DNA from: Clostridium sp. 1001271st1 H5
GTDB lineage: Bacteria > Bacillota > Clostridia > Lachnospirales > Lachnospiraceae
Assembly: GCF_005845215.1 (NCBI RefSeq)
Contig: NZ_SPHO01000001.1
Coordinates: forward strand, 690,621 to 754,620
Reading direction: 5' to 3'
Length of the DNA stretch: 64,000 nucleotides
This document shows, piece by piece, positions 1 to 9,134 of the stretch (its first letter is position 1; the number at the start of each line of letters is the position of its first letter). The translations under genes were made by a program, and so were the position numbers. The notes beneath the pieces were generated by a model. The model did not search any database, was not told the origin of the DNA, and saw nothing but the letters and a program-made list of their open reading frames with translations.

Positions 1-1
1 C

Positions 2-349
2 TGGATTCTGACCAATGACAGTTCCGCGGCAGGGCTGGATTTGTTCGTTAAAATTTATACCGCTTTCTTCGGCCCGATTTTCGCTGTGCTGATTACGGAT
101 TATTATATCCTGCACAGGGGCCGGATGGAAGGGGAGGCGCTGGATGACCTCTACGATGACAATGGAGAACATGCAGGCATTAACTGGGCTGCCATCATAG
201 CAACAGCAGTGGGCGCGGTCATTGGACTTATCAATGTGGATGTTTCCTTTTTCACGGCAACCATACCCACGGGACTGGTGTACTATCTATGCATGAAGCA
301 CATGCCGTCCTGCTGCCGTTTCAGGAAAGGAACTTCTTTGGAGAAGTAA
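2..349 (+). CDS. NCS1-family permease, C-terminal part (5' end outside window)
   Basis: The reading frame is open from the left edge, so only about the last 115 residues are visible. They hold two or three hydrophobic helices and a short basic tail. The segment DSSAAGL...FGPIFAVLITDYYIL is closely similar to the C-terminus of the complete NCS1 permease at 1777, which has DDSAAGL...LGPIFAVMAVDYYIL. NCS1 proteins import nucleobases, allantoin or hydantoins across the cytoplasmic membrane by cation symport. The allantoinase gene follows after 16 bp behind an AGGAGG site, so the two are co-transcribed and the likely substrate is allantoin or a related purine product. The substrate is inferred from context only. 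Confidence 0.85.
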   Translation, partial: WILTNDSSAAGLDLFVKIYTAFFGPIFAVLITDYYILHRGRMEGEALDDLYDDNGEHAGINWAAIIATAVGAVIGLINVDVSFFTATIPTGLVYYLCMKHMPSCCRFRKGTSLEK

Positions 350-365
350 ACAGGAGGCAAAGCTT

Positions 366-1739
366 ATGTATGATTTGTTAGTGAAAAATGGAAGGATTGT
401 CACCCCGGAGACAGTGGAGGAGGGGAATATCGGTGTAAAGGACGGCAGGATTGCAGCCATACTCGCTGCGGACCAGGAGCCGGAGGCGGCAAGGGTAGTG
501 GACGCAAAAGGAAACTATGTATTTCCGGGAGCCATTGACACCCACGCCCATCTCAACGACCCGGGCTATGAGTGGAGGGAGGATTACGAACACGGCACTG
601 CCGCTGCTGCGGTGGGCGGTTACACCACGGTTATCGACATGCCTCTGCAGAACGAGCCGGCCATGACAAATGCGGAGATTTTTGACCGGAAGGTGGAAAA
701 GGTGGACTGCAATGCATATGCGGACTACTGCTTCTGGGGCGGTCTGGTGCCGGATAATTTTGACGAACTGGAAGGACTCCATGAGAAGGGCTGCGTTGCC
801 TTTAAGTCATTCATAGGGCCTGTGTCGCCGGATTACAGCTCCTTAAGCTACGGGCAGGCCTATGAAGCCATGGAGCGAATCAAACAATTCGGAGGCCGCG
901 CCGGCTTTCACTGCGAAGATTTTTCCATGATTAAATGGCAGGAAGCCAGGATGAAACGGGAAGGGCGCATGGACTGGCAGGGATTTCTGGATTCCAGGCC
1001 TGTGATTGCGGAGATGGTTGCAACCGTGGATATGATTGAGCTGGCCAAAGCAACCGGATGCAAATTACATATCTGCCATGTGAGCAGCCCTGATGTGGCG
1101 CAGAAGATAAAGGAGGCCCAGCAAGAGGGCTATGATGTGACGGCGGAGACATGCTCCCATTATCTGAGCCTTACGGACCGGGATGTGCTGGAAAAGGGTC
1201 CCCTGTTTAAATGCGCGCCTCCCCTGCGCTCCAGGGAGGACGTGGACCGCCTGTGGGCCTATGTGGAGGACGGAACCTTCAGCGGCATAGCCAGCGACCA
1301 CTCGCCCTGCTCCTATGATGAAAAATTCAAGGAGATTCTGGGCAATAAGATTGAGAATGTATTTGATGTCTGGGGAGGCATCAGCGGTATCCAGAGCGGA
1401 TTCCAGGTTGCCTTCAGCGAGGGCTGCGCAAAGCGGGGACTGAGTCCGGCTGTGCTTGCAAGGGCCATGGCCCTGAACCCGGCCAAAGCATTTGGCATAT
1501 ACGGCAGAAAGGGGGATATACGCCCTGGATTTGATGCGGACCTGGTGATTCTGGACCCGGAAAAAGAGTGGGAGATTACAAGTGATTCCCTTCTCTACGT
1601 AAACAGGATTTCCGCGTTTGTGGGGATGAAGGGAAAGGGGCTGCCTGTATGCACCATTATCCGCGGCAATCTTGTGGCTGAGGACGGAAGGATTACAGCA
1701 GAAAAAGGCGTGGGAACCCTGGTCAGGAGACTTCAGTGA
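366..1739 (+). CDS. allB: Allantoinase (cyclic amidohydrolase)
   Basis: This is a 457-aa metal-dependent amidohydrolase of the allantoinase/dihydropyrimidinase/dihydroorotase family, expected to open the hydantoin ring of allantoin to allantoate in the cytoplasm. The metal ligands are visible: H60 and H62 in DTHAHL, carbamylated-Lys candidate K147 in FKSFIG, H182 in FHCED, H238 in HICHVSS, and D311 in ASDHSPC. Length matches family allantoinases (about 450 aa). AGGAGG lies 8-15 bp before the ATG. It sits between two NCS1 permease genes, upstream of AllE, AllD and AllC homologues, which favours allantoinase over hydantoinase or dihydropyrimidinase. Those two remain possible alternatives on sequence alone. 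Confidence 0.9.
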   Translation: MYDLLVKNGRIVTPETVEEGNIGVKDGRIAAILAADQEPEAARVVDAKGNYVFPGAIDTHAHLNDPGYEWREDYEHGTAAAAVGGYTTVIDMPLQNEPAMTNAEIFDRKVEKVDCNAYADYCFWGGLVPDNFDELEGLHEKGCVAFKSFIGPVSPDYSSLSYGQAYEAMERIKQFGGRAGFHCEDFSMIKWQEARMKREGRMDWQGFLDSRPVIAEMVATVDMIELAKATGCKLHICHVSSPDVAQKIKEAQQEGYDVTAETCSHYLSLTDRDVLEKGPLFKCAPPLRSREDVDRLWAYVEDGTFSGIASDHSPCSYDEKFKEILGNKIENVFDVWGGISGIQSGFQVAFSEGCAKRGLSPAVLARAMALNPAKAFGIYGRKGDIRPGFDADLVILDPEKEWEITSDSLLYVNRISAFVGMKGKGLPVCTIIRGNLVAEDGRITAEKGVGTLVRRLQ

Positions 1740-1776
1740 GTTCCTGTTATGTGGAAAAGGAGGAGGTATAAGCAAT

Positions 1777-3141
1777 ATGGTAGAAAATATGAATCTGAAT
1801 CCGGAACTGGTTAAGAATGTGGACCCGGACCTTCAGCCTGCGAAAAAACGTATTATGGGGCCTGTTTCCTATGCGGCCAGCTTTATGGGAGGGTGCGTGT
1901 CCATCGGCACCTTTTCCATGGGCGCCGGCCTGATTGGAGCACTGACAGTGGGTCAGGCCATTCTGGCCATGGTTATCGGATGTCTGGTCATTGCGGTTGC
2001 GCTGGTGGTTATCGGCAACTGCGGACATAAATACGGCATTCCCTATACCATACAGCTCAGAAGCAGTTTTGGCACCACCGGGGTCAAGGTGCCCGGACTG
2101 CTGAGAGGCATTCCCGCCATTATCTGGTTCGGGTTCCAGAGCTGGGTGGGAGCAGGAGCCATCAACAGCTGTCTGAGCATCCTGTTCGGATTCAGCAACC
2201 TTCCCCTGGTCTATGCCCTGTTCACCATGCTGCAGGTTGCCCTGGCCATCAAGGGATTTGAAGGCATCAAGTGGCTGGAAAATATTTCCTGTGTTTTTAT
2301 CATTGCTATTCTGGCCTACATGCTGTATGTGGTCAGGACACAGTTTGCAACTGAGATTGACGATGTATTTTCCGGAATCAAGGGGACCTGGGGCATGCCT
2401 TTCTGGGCAGCCACCACCTCCTTCCTGGGAATCTATTCCACCATGATTATCAATGCATCCGATTATTCCCGCAACTTGCAGGAAAAAGTGGGGCCCGCCT
2501 TTACCGGAAGCATCTACACCATAGCCATTCTGCCTGTAACGCTGTTCATGGGACTTATCGGCCTTCTTGTGACAGCGGCAACCGGCAACAGCGACCCGGT
2601 TGTGGTGTTCTCAACAACCATGGGAAGCAAGTTCCTCACTGTGGTGACACTGCTGTTTATCGCATTTGCCCAGGTTACCACCAACGTGCTGAACAACATT
2701 GTTCCCCCATCCTATGTGCTGATGGAGTCATTCCACATGAAATGGTCCCACGCCACTGTACTGGTGGGAATACTTTCTGCCTGCTGTATGCCGTGGAAGC
2801 TGGTAACCGATGATTCCGCCGCAGGTTTGAGCCTGTTTACCCAGTTTTACTCCGCGTTCCTGGGGCCCATCTTTGCAGTGATGGCGGTGGATTACTATAT
2901 TCTCCGGAGGAAGAAGCTGGACATCAATCAAATGTATGACAAACAGGGCGTGTTTAAGGGAGTCAACTGGGCGGCCATCATTGCCATCATCATCGGCTCC
3001 CTCTGCTCTCTGGTCATAGTCCAGCTGTCCTGGTATGTGAGTCTCCTTCCCACAGGACTGGTATATTACTTCCTGATGAAGACCATGAAGAGCGCAAAGC
3101 CCTTTTGTACAGGGACTATTTTCCAGAGCCGGGAGAGCTGA
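1777..3141 (+). CDS. NCS1-family allantoin/nucleobase permease
   Basis: A 454-aa integral membrane protein with about 12 hydrophobic helices, of the NCS1 (cytosine/purines/allantoin/hydantoin) family. The frame is open further upstream, but the ATG at 1777 has AGGAGG at 1761-1766 with good spacing and gives the normal N-terminus, with a polar stretch followed by KKRIMGPVSYAASFMGG. It is a close relative of the truncated permease at the left edge. The two bracket allantoinase, suggesting gene duplication and perhaps separate substrates (for example allantoin and a hydantoin or purine). Its last 26 bp overlap the 3' end of the convergent hydrolase gene. The substrate is not readable from sequence. 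Confidence 0.88.
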   Translation: MVENMNLNPELVKNVDPDLQPAKKRIMGPVSYAASFMGGCVSIGTFSMGAGLIGALTVGQAILAMVIGCLVIAVALVVIGNCGHKYGIPYTIQLRSSFGTTGVKVPGLLRGIPAIIWFGFQSWVGAGAINSCLSILFGFSNLPLVYALFTMLQVALAIKGFEGIKWLENISCVFIIAILAYMLYVVRTQFATEIDDVFSGIKGTWGMPFWAATTSFLGIYSTMIINASDYSRNLQEKVGPAFTGSIYTIAILPVTLFMGLIGLLVTAATGNSDPVVVFSTTMGSKFLTVVTLLFIAFAQVTTNVLNNIVPPSYVLMESFHMKWSHATVLVGILSACCMPWKLVTDDSAAGLSLFTQFYSAFLGPIFAVMAVDYYILRRKKLDINQMYDKQGVFKGVNWAAIIAIIIGSLCSLVIVQLSWYVSLLPTGLVYYFLMKTMKSAKPFCTGTIFQSRES

Positions 3142-3985
3142 TGTTCGAATGCAGGAATGCCAGAGTCTCATCCAGCAGCTGCTTCGTAAAGGGGCTGCCC
3201 TCATCCCGGTCAAAGTCGTGGCTGCCGCAGGAGGCAATGAACTGCCGCGGATGGAAACGGTTTGACAGTTCCAGGAATTCTGCATAAGGCACATCGGTGT
3301 CCCCCGTACTGTGGGCGCAGAAAAGAGGACAGGGCAGTGCAGTGCAGGCGCGCAGGGTGTAGTCCAGATAGAAATATTTTTCCCGGCCTTCATACAGAAG
3401 GGAACGCCAGGCGCCTGCCTGTCTTGCATATACATAGATGCTGTAGTGGGTGTCCAGGGCTCCGGCGGTGTGAGGGACGCCTCCTGTCTGTTCCAGGCAG
3501 GAGGCATCCACAGCCGGAAGGGACCTGTAATATTCGCTGGGCGTCTGAAACCAGTTATCACACAGGAATCCGTATCCGTAATAGGAGAGGATTCCCGCAG
3601 GAGCCTGGGGAAGGTTTCCCCGGGCAGCGGCCAGAAGGCAGAGATATGCCCCGGCGGAACGGCCCCACAGGAAGAAGGGCAGCTTTTGGCCGCAGTACAG
3701 TTCGGGATTATTGATGTAATGGGTGATGGAGGAACATACATCACCTATTATGGTATCCAGCTTTGCGGCGGGGGCAAGGGGATAATCGTAGGAAATAATG
3801 ATATATCCTGCATGGGTCAGGGTCCGGATGTGGAGGTCCGGCAAATCCTCCCGGTGTCCGTACAGCAGACCGCCTCCGTGGAAATAAAGGACAGAGGCCT
3901 TTGCCTCCGTGCCCCTTTCCGAATATATAGTTGCATACTTTGGATAAGAAGGATGGTCCAGGCTTATCTCTTTCTTTTCCGGCAT
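3116..3985 (-). CDS. Alpha/beta-hydrolase fold esterase-like protein
   Basis: A 289-aa cytoplasmic protein, no signal peptide. It has the HGGG oxyanion-hole motif near the N-terminus (YFHGGGLLYG), a nucleophile elbow GRSAG (Ser in WGRSAGAYLC), a likely acid Asp in STGDTDVPY, and a C-terminal His in SCGSHDFD. This is the layout of the hormone-sensitive-lipase/BD-FAE-like alpha/beta hydrolases. The ATG at 3985 is preferred over an upstream ATG at 4048 because it follows AAAGGAG on the minus strand. A TATAAT-like -10 lies at 4034-4029 (minus strand) without a good -35. It is the only minus-strand gene inside the allantoin locus, divergent from allE and convergent with the permease. Substrate unknown. 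Confidence 0.8.
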   Translation of the reverse strand: MPEKKEISLDHPSYPKYATIYSERGTEAKASVLYFHGGGLLYGHREDLPDLHIRTLTHAGYIIISYDYPLAPAAKLDTIIGDVCSSITHYINNPELYCGQKLPFFLWGRSAGAYLCLLAAARGNLPQAPAGILSYYGYGFLCDNWFQTPSEYYRSLPAVDASCLEQTGGVPHTAGALDTHYSIYVYARQAGAWRSLLYEGREKYFYLDYTLRACTALPCPLFCAHSTGDTDVPYAEFLELSNRFHPRQFIASCGSHDFDRDEGSPFTKQLLDETLAFLHSNISSPGSGK

Positions 3986-4212
3986 AATGGTTTTCTCCTT
4001 TCGGCAACAGTTGAATTTAACTAAAGATATTATAGCACGGAACCTCAAAAAAGAGGGGCGTTAAAAATTTAGCAATAGGGTATAAAATGGATAAAAATCA
4101 TAGGAAGATTTGCCTAATTAGATAATTGAAATAAAGAGGCTGTTTTGCAATAATGTAATTATAAAAAAGCTGACCGAAACGGCCCAAAAAGAATGAAAGA
4201 GAGGAAGTAGAA

Positions 4213-5001
4213 ATGAGTTATTTAAATGAACAGATAGGATACCGCGAGGAATTATTGACAACACGTTCCGTAATCAAGAAGGAAAATTATGTGCTGCTGG
4301 AGCCGGACGGGCTGGTTAAGAACAGCATTCCCGGTTATGAGAACTGCGATGTCACCATTCTGGGCTCCCCGGCCATGGGAGCCACCTTTGCGGATTACCT
4401 GGTTACGGTAAAGGAAAATGGAAAAAACACAGGAATCGGCGGCGAGGGTCTGGAGACATTCCTCTATGTGCTGTCCGGCGAAGTGACTGTGAAGAACGAA
4501 GACAAGGAAGCAGTCCTCACCCAGGGCGGTTACATCTACTCACCGGAGAGCAACAAGGTTTCCTTTGAAAACAAGAGCGGCAAGGAAGCAAAGCTGTATG
4601 TATACAAGCGCAGATACGAGAGAATCGAAGGGTACAGTGCATTTACCGTGGTGGGAAATGCCAATGACCTTCCATGGGTGGAGTATGAGGGCATGGAGAA
4701 CTGCCACATCAAGGATTTCCTTCCCGCAGCAGGCAACTTCGGGTTTGACATGAACATGCACATCCTGAAATTCAAGCTGGGCGCATCCCACGGCTATATC
4801 GAGACTCATATTCAGGAGCACGGAATGTATTTCCTGTCAGGCAAGGGCATGTACAGGGCCGACAGCGACTGGGTGCCGGTAAAAGCAGGAGATTACATGT
4901 TCCTGGATGCATACTGCCCCCAGGCATGCTACGCAGTGGGACGCGAAGAGGATTTTGCGTACATTTACTCCAAGGATTGCAACAGAGACGTACAGCTGTA
5001 A
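4213..5001 (+). CDS. allE: (S)-ureidoglycine aminohydrolase
   Basis: A 262-aa bicupin, the same size as E. coli AllE (261 aa). It converts (S)-ureidoglycine to (S)-ureidoglycolate with release of ammonia, using a metal held in a cupin barrel, and so secures the correct stereoisomer after AllC. The two cupin halves are visible: an N-terminal one with LETFLYVLSGEVTV around residues 80-95 and a C-terminal one with ETHIQEHGMYFLSGKG and PVKAGDYMFLDAYCPQ around residues 195-240. The His/Glu/His/Gln metal-ligand pattern falls in the second half. The ATG follows AGAGGAAG. It heads the run allE-allD-fdrA fusion-arcC with short gaps. Confidence 0.92.
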   Translation: MSYLNEQIGYREELLTTRSVIKKENYVLLEPDGLVKNSIPGYENCDVTILGSPAMGATFADYLVTVKENGKNTGIGGEGLETFLYVLSGEVTVKNEDKEAVLTQGGYIYSPESNKVSFENKSGKEAKLYVYKRRYERIEGYSAFTVVGNANDLPWVEYEGMENCHIKDFLPAAGNFGFDMNMHILKFKLGASHGYIETHIQEHGMYFLSGKGMYRADSDWVPVKAGDYMFLDAYCPQACYAVGREEDFAYIYSKDCNRDVQL

Positions 5002-5030
5002 AGAAAAATGAAAATAAACGGGGTGTAGAT

Positions 5031-6083
5031 ATGAAGCTTTCCCATGATGAATTAAAGGGGTTAATGAAAAATAAACTGATGCAGGCAGGGCTTAAGGAAG
5101 ACCATGCGGATAAGACGGCAGAGATTCTTACCTGGTCTGATGAAAGAGGCTATCACTCCCACGGCGCCGTGCGGGTGGAGTATTACGCTGAGAGGATAGC
5201 CAAGGGCGGAATTACGGTTGAGCCCAAATTTGAATGGAAGGAGACCGGGCCGTGCTCCGCTGTCTTTGAAGGGGACAATGGCTGCGGGTATGTGGCATCG
5301 GTCCTGGCCATGGAAAAAGCCATAGAGATGGCCGGAAAGGCAGGGGTTGCCGTGGTGGGCATCCGCAATATATCCCACAGCGGTTCCATTGGCTACTATA
5401 CGGAGATGGCAGCCAGGAAAAACATGGTGGCCATTGCATTCTGCCAGTCAGACCCAATGGCGGTGCCCTACGGAGGGACAGAGCCTTATTACGGAACCAA
5501 TCCAATCTCCTTTGCAGCTCCAACGGCGGACGACAGGACCGTTGTCTTTGATATGGCAACCACGGTCCAGGCATGGGGCAAGATACTGGATAAACGTTCC
5601 CGGCATGAAGCCATTCCGGATACCTGGGCAGTGGATGAGAAAGGCCGGCCGGTTACGGACCCCAACCTTGTGAATGCCCTGGTTCCCATTGAGGGCGCCA
5701 AGGGATACGGGCTTATGATGATGGTAGACATCTTCTGCGGCGTGCTCCTGGGGGTTCCCTTCGGCAAGCACGTAAGCTCCATGTACCATGACCTGTCCAA
5801 GGGCAGGGAACTGGGACAGATGTTCATTGTCATGGACCCGTCCAGGTTTGTGGGCCTGGATGCGTTTAAAGCGTCCATGTCCCAGTCCCTTGACGAGCTG
5901 GGAGAAATGCCGGCCGCCCAGGGCTTTGGAAAGGTCTACTATCCGGGAGAACGCGCTGTCATGAGGCGGGATAAAGCCTATGCCACAGGCGGCGTGGAGA
6001 TTGTGGATGAGATTTATGAGTATCTGAAGAGCGATGATATACACTTTGACAAGTACGACCACAAAAACAGGTTTGCCGAATAA
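5031..6083 (+). CDS. allD: Ureidoglycolate dehydrogenase (NAD+)
   Basis: A 350-aa member of the malate/L-lactate/ureidoglycolate dehydrogenase family (E. coli AllD is 349 aa). It oxidises (S)-ureidoglycolate to oxalurate with NAD+, the step that commits the pathway to the oxamate branch. Family signatures are HGAVRVEYYAERI, ISHSGSIGYY (catalytic His region), PYGGTEPYYGTNPISFAAP and KGYGLMMMVDIFCGVLLG. The ATG at 5031 is chosen because it gives the normal N-terminus MKLSHDELK; the frame is open upstream inside allE. The ribosome-binding site (GGGGTG) is weak, so translation may be coupled to allE, whose stop lies 29 bp upstream. Confidence 0.92.
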   Translation: MKLSHDELKGLMKNKLMQAGLKEDHADKTAEILTWSDERGYHSHGAVRVEYYAERIAKGGITVEPKFEWKETGPCSAVFEGDNGCGYVASVLAMEKAIEMAGKAGVAVVGIRNISHSGSIGYYTEMAARKNMVAIAFCQSDPMAVPYGGTEPYYGTNPISFAAPTADDRTVVFDMATTVQAWGKILDKRSRHEAIPDTWAVDEKGRPVTDPNLVNALVPIEGAKGYGLMMMVDIFCGVLLGVPFGKHVSSMYHDLSKGRELGQMFIVMDPSRFVGLDAFKASMSQSLDELGEMPAAQGFGKVYYPGERAVMRRDKAYATGGVEIVDEIYEYLKSDDIHFDKYDHKNRFAE

Positions 6084-6098
6084 GGAGAAGGGAAGCGT

Positions 6099-9000
6099 AT
6101 GTTAAAAACCATAGTAAAAAAGGGGAGTTACCATGATTCTGTTGTCCTCATGCTTTTGACCAACCAGATTTCCGCCATAGAAGGTGTAAAGAAGGTTTCC
6201 ATCATGATGGCGACGCCTGCCAATAAAGACATATACAGACAGAGCGGTCTCAGCACCGGCGAGCTGGAGGAGGCATCAGCCAATGATATGGTGGTGGTTG
6301 CCGATGTGGAGGACGAGGGACTGCTGGACGGAATCATGGAGGAAGTGGAAGCCTTCTTCAAGAAGCAGTCCACTGCAGAGTCGGATAAAAAGGGAGCAGA
6401 GGCAGTGCGGTCCTGGGAAAAGGCTCTGGGCAGGCTTGCGGATGCCAATCTTGCGGTTATCTCCATACCAGGCGCTTACGCTGCGCTGGAGGCGGACCGG
6501 GCATTGGACGAGGGCATGAACGTGTTTATGTTCAGCGACAATGTGACGCTGGAGGATGAGATTCAGTTAAAAAAGAAGGCCCATGAAAAAGGTCTGGCGG
6601 TTATGGGGCCGGACTGCGGCACAGGCATCATCCAGGGCGTTCCCATTGCATTTACCAACCATGTGGCTCCGGGGCCCATCGGAATCATCGGTGCGTCGGG
6701 AACCGGCATCCAGGAGCTGACCACGATTATAGACCGTCTGGGCGAGGGCGTAAAAAACGCCATTGGCACCGGAGGAAGGGACCTGTCCACTGAGGTGGGC
6801 GGAATCACCATGATGGATATGATTGAGGCCATGGAGCAGGATGACAGCGTAAAGGTGCTGATTATCATATCCAAGCCGCCTGCAAAGGCGGTGCGGGACC
6901 GGATTTCCGACCGCCTGAGCAGCTTTAAGAAGCCGGTGGTCACCCTGTTCCTGGGTGAAAAGCCGGAGTACCATGAGGAAAACTTCTACCATGCCTATAC
7001 CCTGGATGAAGCGGCCCGTCTGGCTGTGGGACTGGTGAGGGGACAGGAAATCGGGGAAGGAACCGTGGAGACGGACAGCTCCTGCTTCTTTAAGGCAGAG
7101 GAAAAGAAAACCATCAAGGCCTATTACTCAGGAGGCACCCTGGCAGGGGAAGCAGCCATGCTGATTAAGGATGCCCTGAACCTTAAGGTGCCGCCCCAGA
7201 AGGCGGAAGGCTTTATGCTGAAGACGGACGGACATATTGTGGTGGATTTGGGAGACGATGTATACACCCAGGGCAAGCCGCACCCCATGATTGACCCTGC
7301 CAAACGCATTGAGTGCATGCAGGAAGCCATCGACGACCCGTCCACAGGCGTGATTCTTCTGGATATCATGCTGGGCTACGGTTCCCATGAGGATATGGCG
7401 GGAGCCCTTCTTCCGGCAATCACCCGTCTGCGGGATAGGGCAAAGGAAGAAGGACGGAAGCTGTTCTTCGTGGCAACTGTCTGCGGAACAAGAAGGGACT
7501 TCCAGGGCTATGACAAGGCTGTGGATACGCTGAAGGAAGCGGGCGTCATTGTGTGCGAAAACAATAAGCTGGCTGTACATACGGCTGTCCGCGCCATTGG
7601 CCTGGATTTTGACGAGCCGGAAAAGGCTGTCCGTCCCAGGAAAGTGGCCGGGATTGAGAAGACAGAGGCGTCCGGGAAACTGCTGGAGCTTTTGTCTCAG
7701 AAGCCAAGGGTCATCAATGCGGGCCTTAAGAGCTTTGCTGAGGTCATTGAACACTTTGGATGCGACGTGGTTCAGTATGACTGGGCGCCTCCGGCAGGCG
7801 GCAATGTGGAGCTTATAAAAATGCTGAATTTCCTTAGAAGCTGTCCTGAGACGGATATCGACCAGGCCAACCGCTCGGTTATCGCCAGGGTGGTGGCCAG
7901 CCAGCCGGTAATTAAGGATGTGGTGCCGGCCAGGTCAGTGATTCGGGAGCTGAATGACGGCAAGGTGATTCTCCATGCAGGGCCGCCCATCCGGTTTGAA
8001 AACATGCCGGACCCGGTACAGGGCTCCTGCGTGGGTGCAGTCCTCTTTGAGGGATGGGCCGGCACGGAGGAGGAGGCAAGAAAGCTGCTTGCATCCGGGG
8101 AAGTGACCTTTATTCCCTGCCACCATGTAAAGGCCGTGGGCCCCATGGGCGGTATTACCTCCGCCAACATGCCTGTGTTTGTGGTTGAGAACCAGACCCA
8201 CGGCAACGAGGCTTACTGTACCATGAACGAGGGCATAGGAAAGGTGCTGAGATTCGGAGCCTATTCCAAAGAAGTGGTTGACCGTCTGCTGTGGATGCGG
8301 GATGTGCTGGGACCAACCCTTGGAAAGGCCATCCGTTCCATGGGAGGATTGAATGTGAATCCCCTTGTGGCCAAGGCAATTGCCATGGGAGATGAATTCC
8401 ATCAGAGGAACATTGCGGCTTCCCTGGCCTTCCTGAAAGAGGTGAGCCCGGTAATCACCAGGATGGAGATGGATGAGAAGGACCGCTACGACGTTATAAA
8501 ATTCCTGGCCGACACAGACCAGTTCTTCTTAAATATCATGATGGCCACAGGCAAGGCTGTTATGGACGCGGCAAGACAGGTTACGGACGGCACCATTGTC
8601 ACCGCCATGTGCAGGAACGGCGTGGAATTCGGTATCCGTATCAGCGGTATGGGGGATGAGTGGTTCACGGCTCCGGTCAACACGCCCCAGGGACTTTACT
8701 TTACCGGGTATGACGGGGAGGACGCCTGTCCTGATATGGGAGACAGCGCCATCACGGAAACCTTCGGCGTAGGCGGAATGGCCATGATTGCCGCCCCGGC
8801 CGTTACCAGGTTTGTGGGAGCCGGCGGGTACGAGGACGCGCTGCGCACCAGCACAGAGATGACGGAGATAACCATTGACAGGAATCCCAACTTCATTATA
8901 CCTAACTGGAATTTCCAGGGGACCTGCCTTGGAATCGATGCCAGACTGGTGGTGGAAAAAGGCATTACACCGGTTATCAACACGGGGATTGCCCACAAGG

Positions 9001-9107
9001 TGGCCGGCTACGGCCAGATAGGAGCCGGCACCGTGCACCCGCCGGTGGCCTGCTTTGAAAAGGCTGTTGCGGCATATGCAAAGAAATTGGGGTTTTCTTT
9101 GGACTGA
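6099..9107 (+). CDS. fdrA: FdrA-DUF1116 fusion, oxamate carbamoyltransferase system (AllF-AllG type)
   Basis: A 1002-aa protein joining two E. coli proteins end to end. Residues 1 to about 503 match FdrA (AllF), with acyl-CoA-synthetase-like motifs: FSDNVTLEDEIQLK, VMGPDCGT (169-175), IIGASGTGIQEL (197-207), GTGGRDLS and HPMIDP (395-400). Residues about 526-1002 match DUF1116 (YlbE/AllG), beginning RVINAGLKSFAEV and continuing WAPPAGGNVELI. The junction falls near bases 7610-7675. In E. coli the fdrA-ylbE-ylbF products are reported to carry oxamate carbamoyltransferase activity, turning oxalurate and phosphate into oxamate and carbamoyl phosphate. The next gene is carbamate kinase, which fits. 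No DUF2877 (YlbF/AllH) gene is present in the window. No stop or frameshift is seen at the junction. Confidence 0.88.
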   Translation: MLKTIVKKGSYHDSVVLMLLTNQISAIEGVKKVSIMMATPANKDIYRQSGLSTGELEEASANDMVVVADVEDEGLLDGIMEEVEAFFKKQSTAESDKKGAEAVRSWEKALGRLADANLAVISIPGAYAALEADRALDEGMNVFMFSDNVTLEDEIQLKKKAHEKGLAVMGPDCGTGIIQGVPIAFTNHVAPGPIGIIGASGTGIQELTTIIDRLGEGVKNAIGTGGRDLSTEVGGITMMDMIEAMEQDDSVKVLIIISKPPAKAVRDRISDRLSSFKKPVVTLFLGEKPEYHEENFYHAYTLDEAARLAVGLVRGQEIGEGTVETDSSCFFKAEEKKTIKAYYSGGTLAGEAAMLIKDALNLKVPPQKAEGFMLKTDGHIVVDLGDDVYTQGKPHPMIDPAKRIECMQEAIDDPSTGVILLDIMLGYGSHEDMAGALLPAITRLRDRAKEEGRKLFFVATVCGTRRDFQGYDKAVDTLKEAGVIVCENNKLAVHTAVRAIGLDFDEPEKAVRPRKVAGIEKTEASGKLLELLSQKPRVINAGLKSFAEVIEHFGCDVVQYDWAPPAGGNVELIKMLNFLRSCPETDIDQANRSVIARVVASQPVIKDVVPARSVIRELNDGKVILHAGPPIRFENMPDPVQGSCVGAVLFEGWAGTEEEARKLLASGEVTFIPCHHVKAVGPMGGITSANMPVFVVENQTHGNEAYCTMNEGIGKVLRFGAYSKEVVDRLLWMRDVLGPTLGKAIRSMGGLNVNPLVAKAIAMGDEFHQRNIAASLAFLKEVSPVITRMEMDEKDRYDVIKFLADTDQFFLNIMMATGKAVMDAARQVTDGTIVTAMCRNGVEFGIRISGMGDEWFTAPVNTPQGLYFTGYDGEDACPDMGDSAITETFGVGGMAMIAAPAVTRFVGAGGYEDALRTSTEMTEITIDRNPNFIIPNWNFQGTCLGIDARLVVEKGITPVINTGIAHKVAGYGQIGAGTVHPPVACFEKAVAAYAKKLGFSLD

Positions 9108-9134
9108 GTCAGGACTAAATAAGGGAGAGGGCTT

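Noticed and set aside
2728..3744. A 338-codon minus-strand open frame
   Set aside because: It overlaps the permease end and the true hydrolase frame, and its translation is low-quality (Pro/Ser/Trp/Cys-rich) without motifs.
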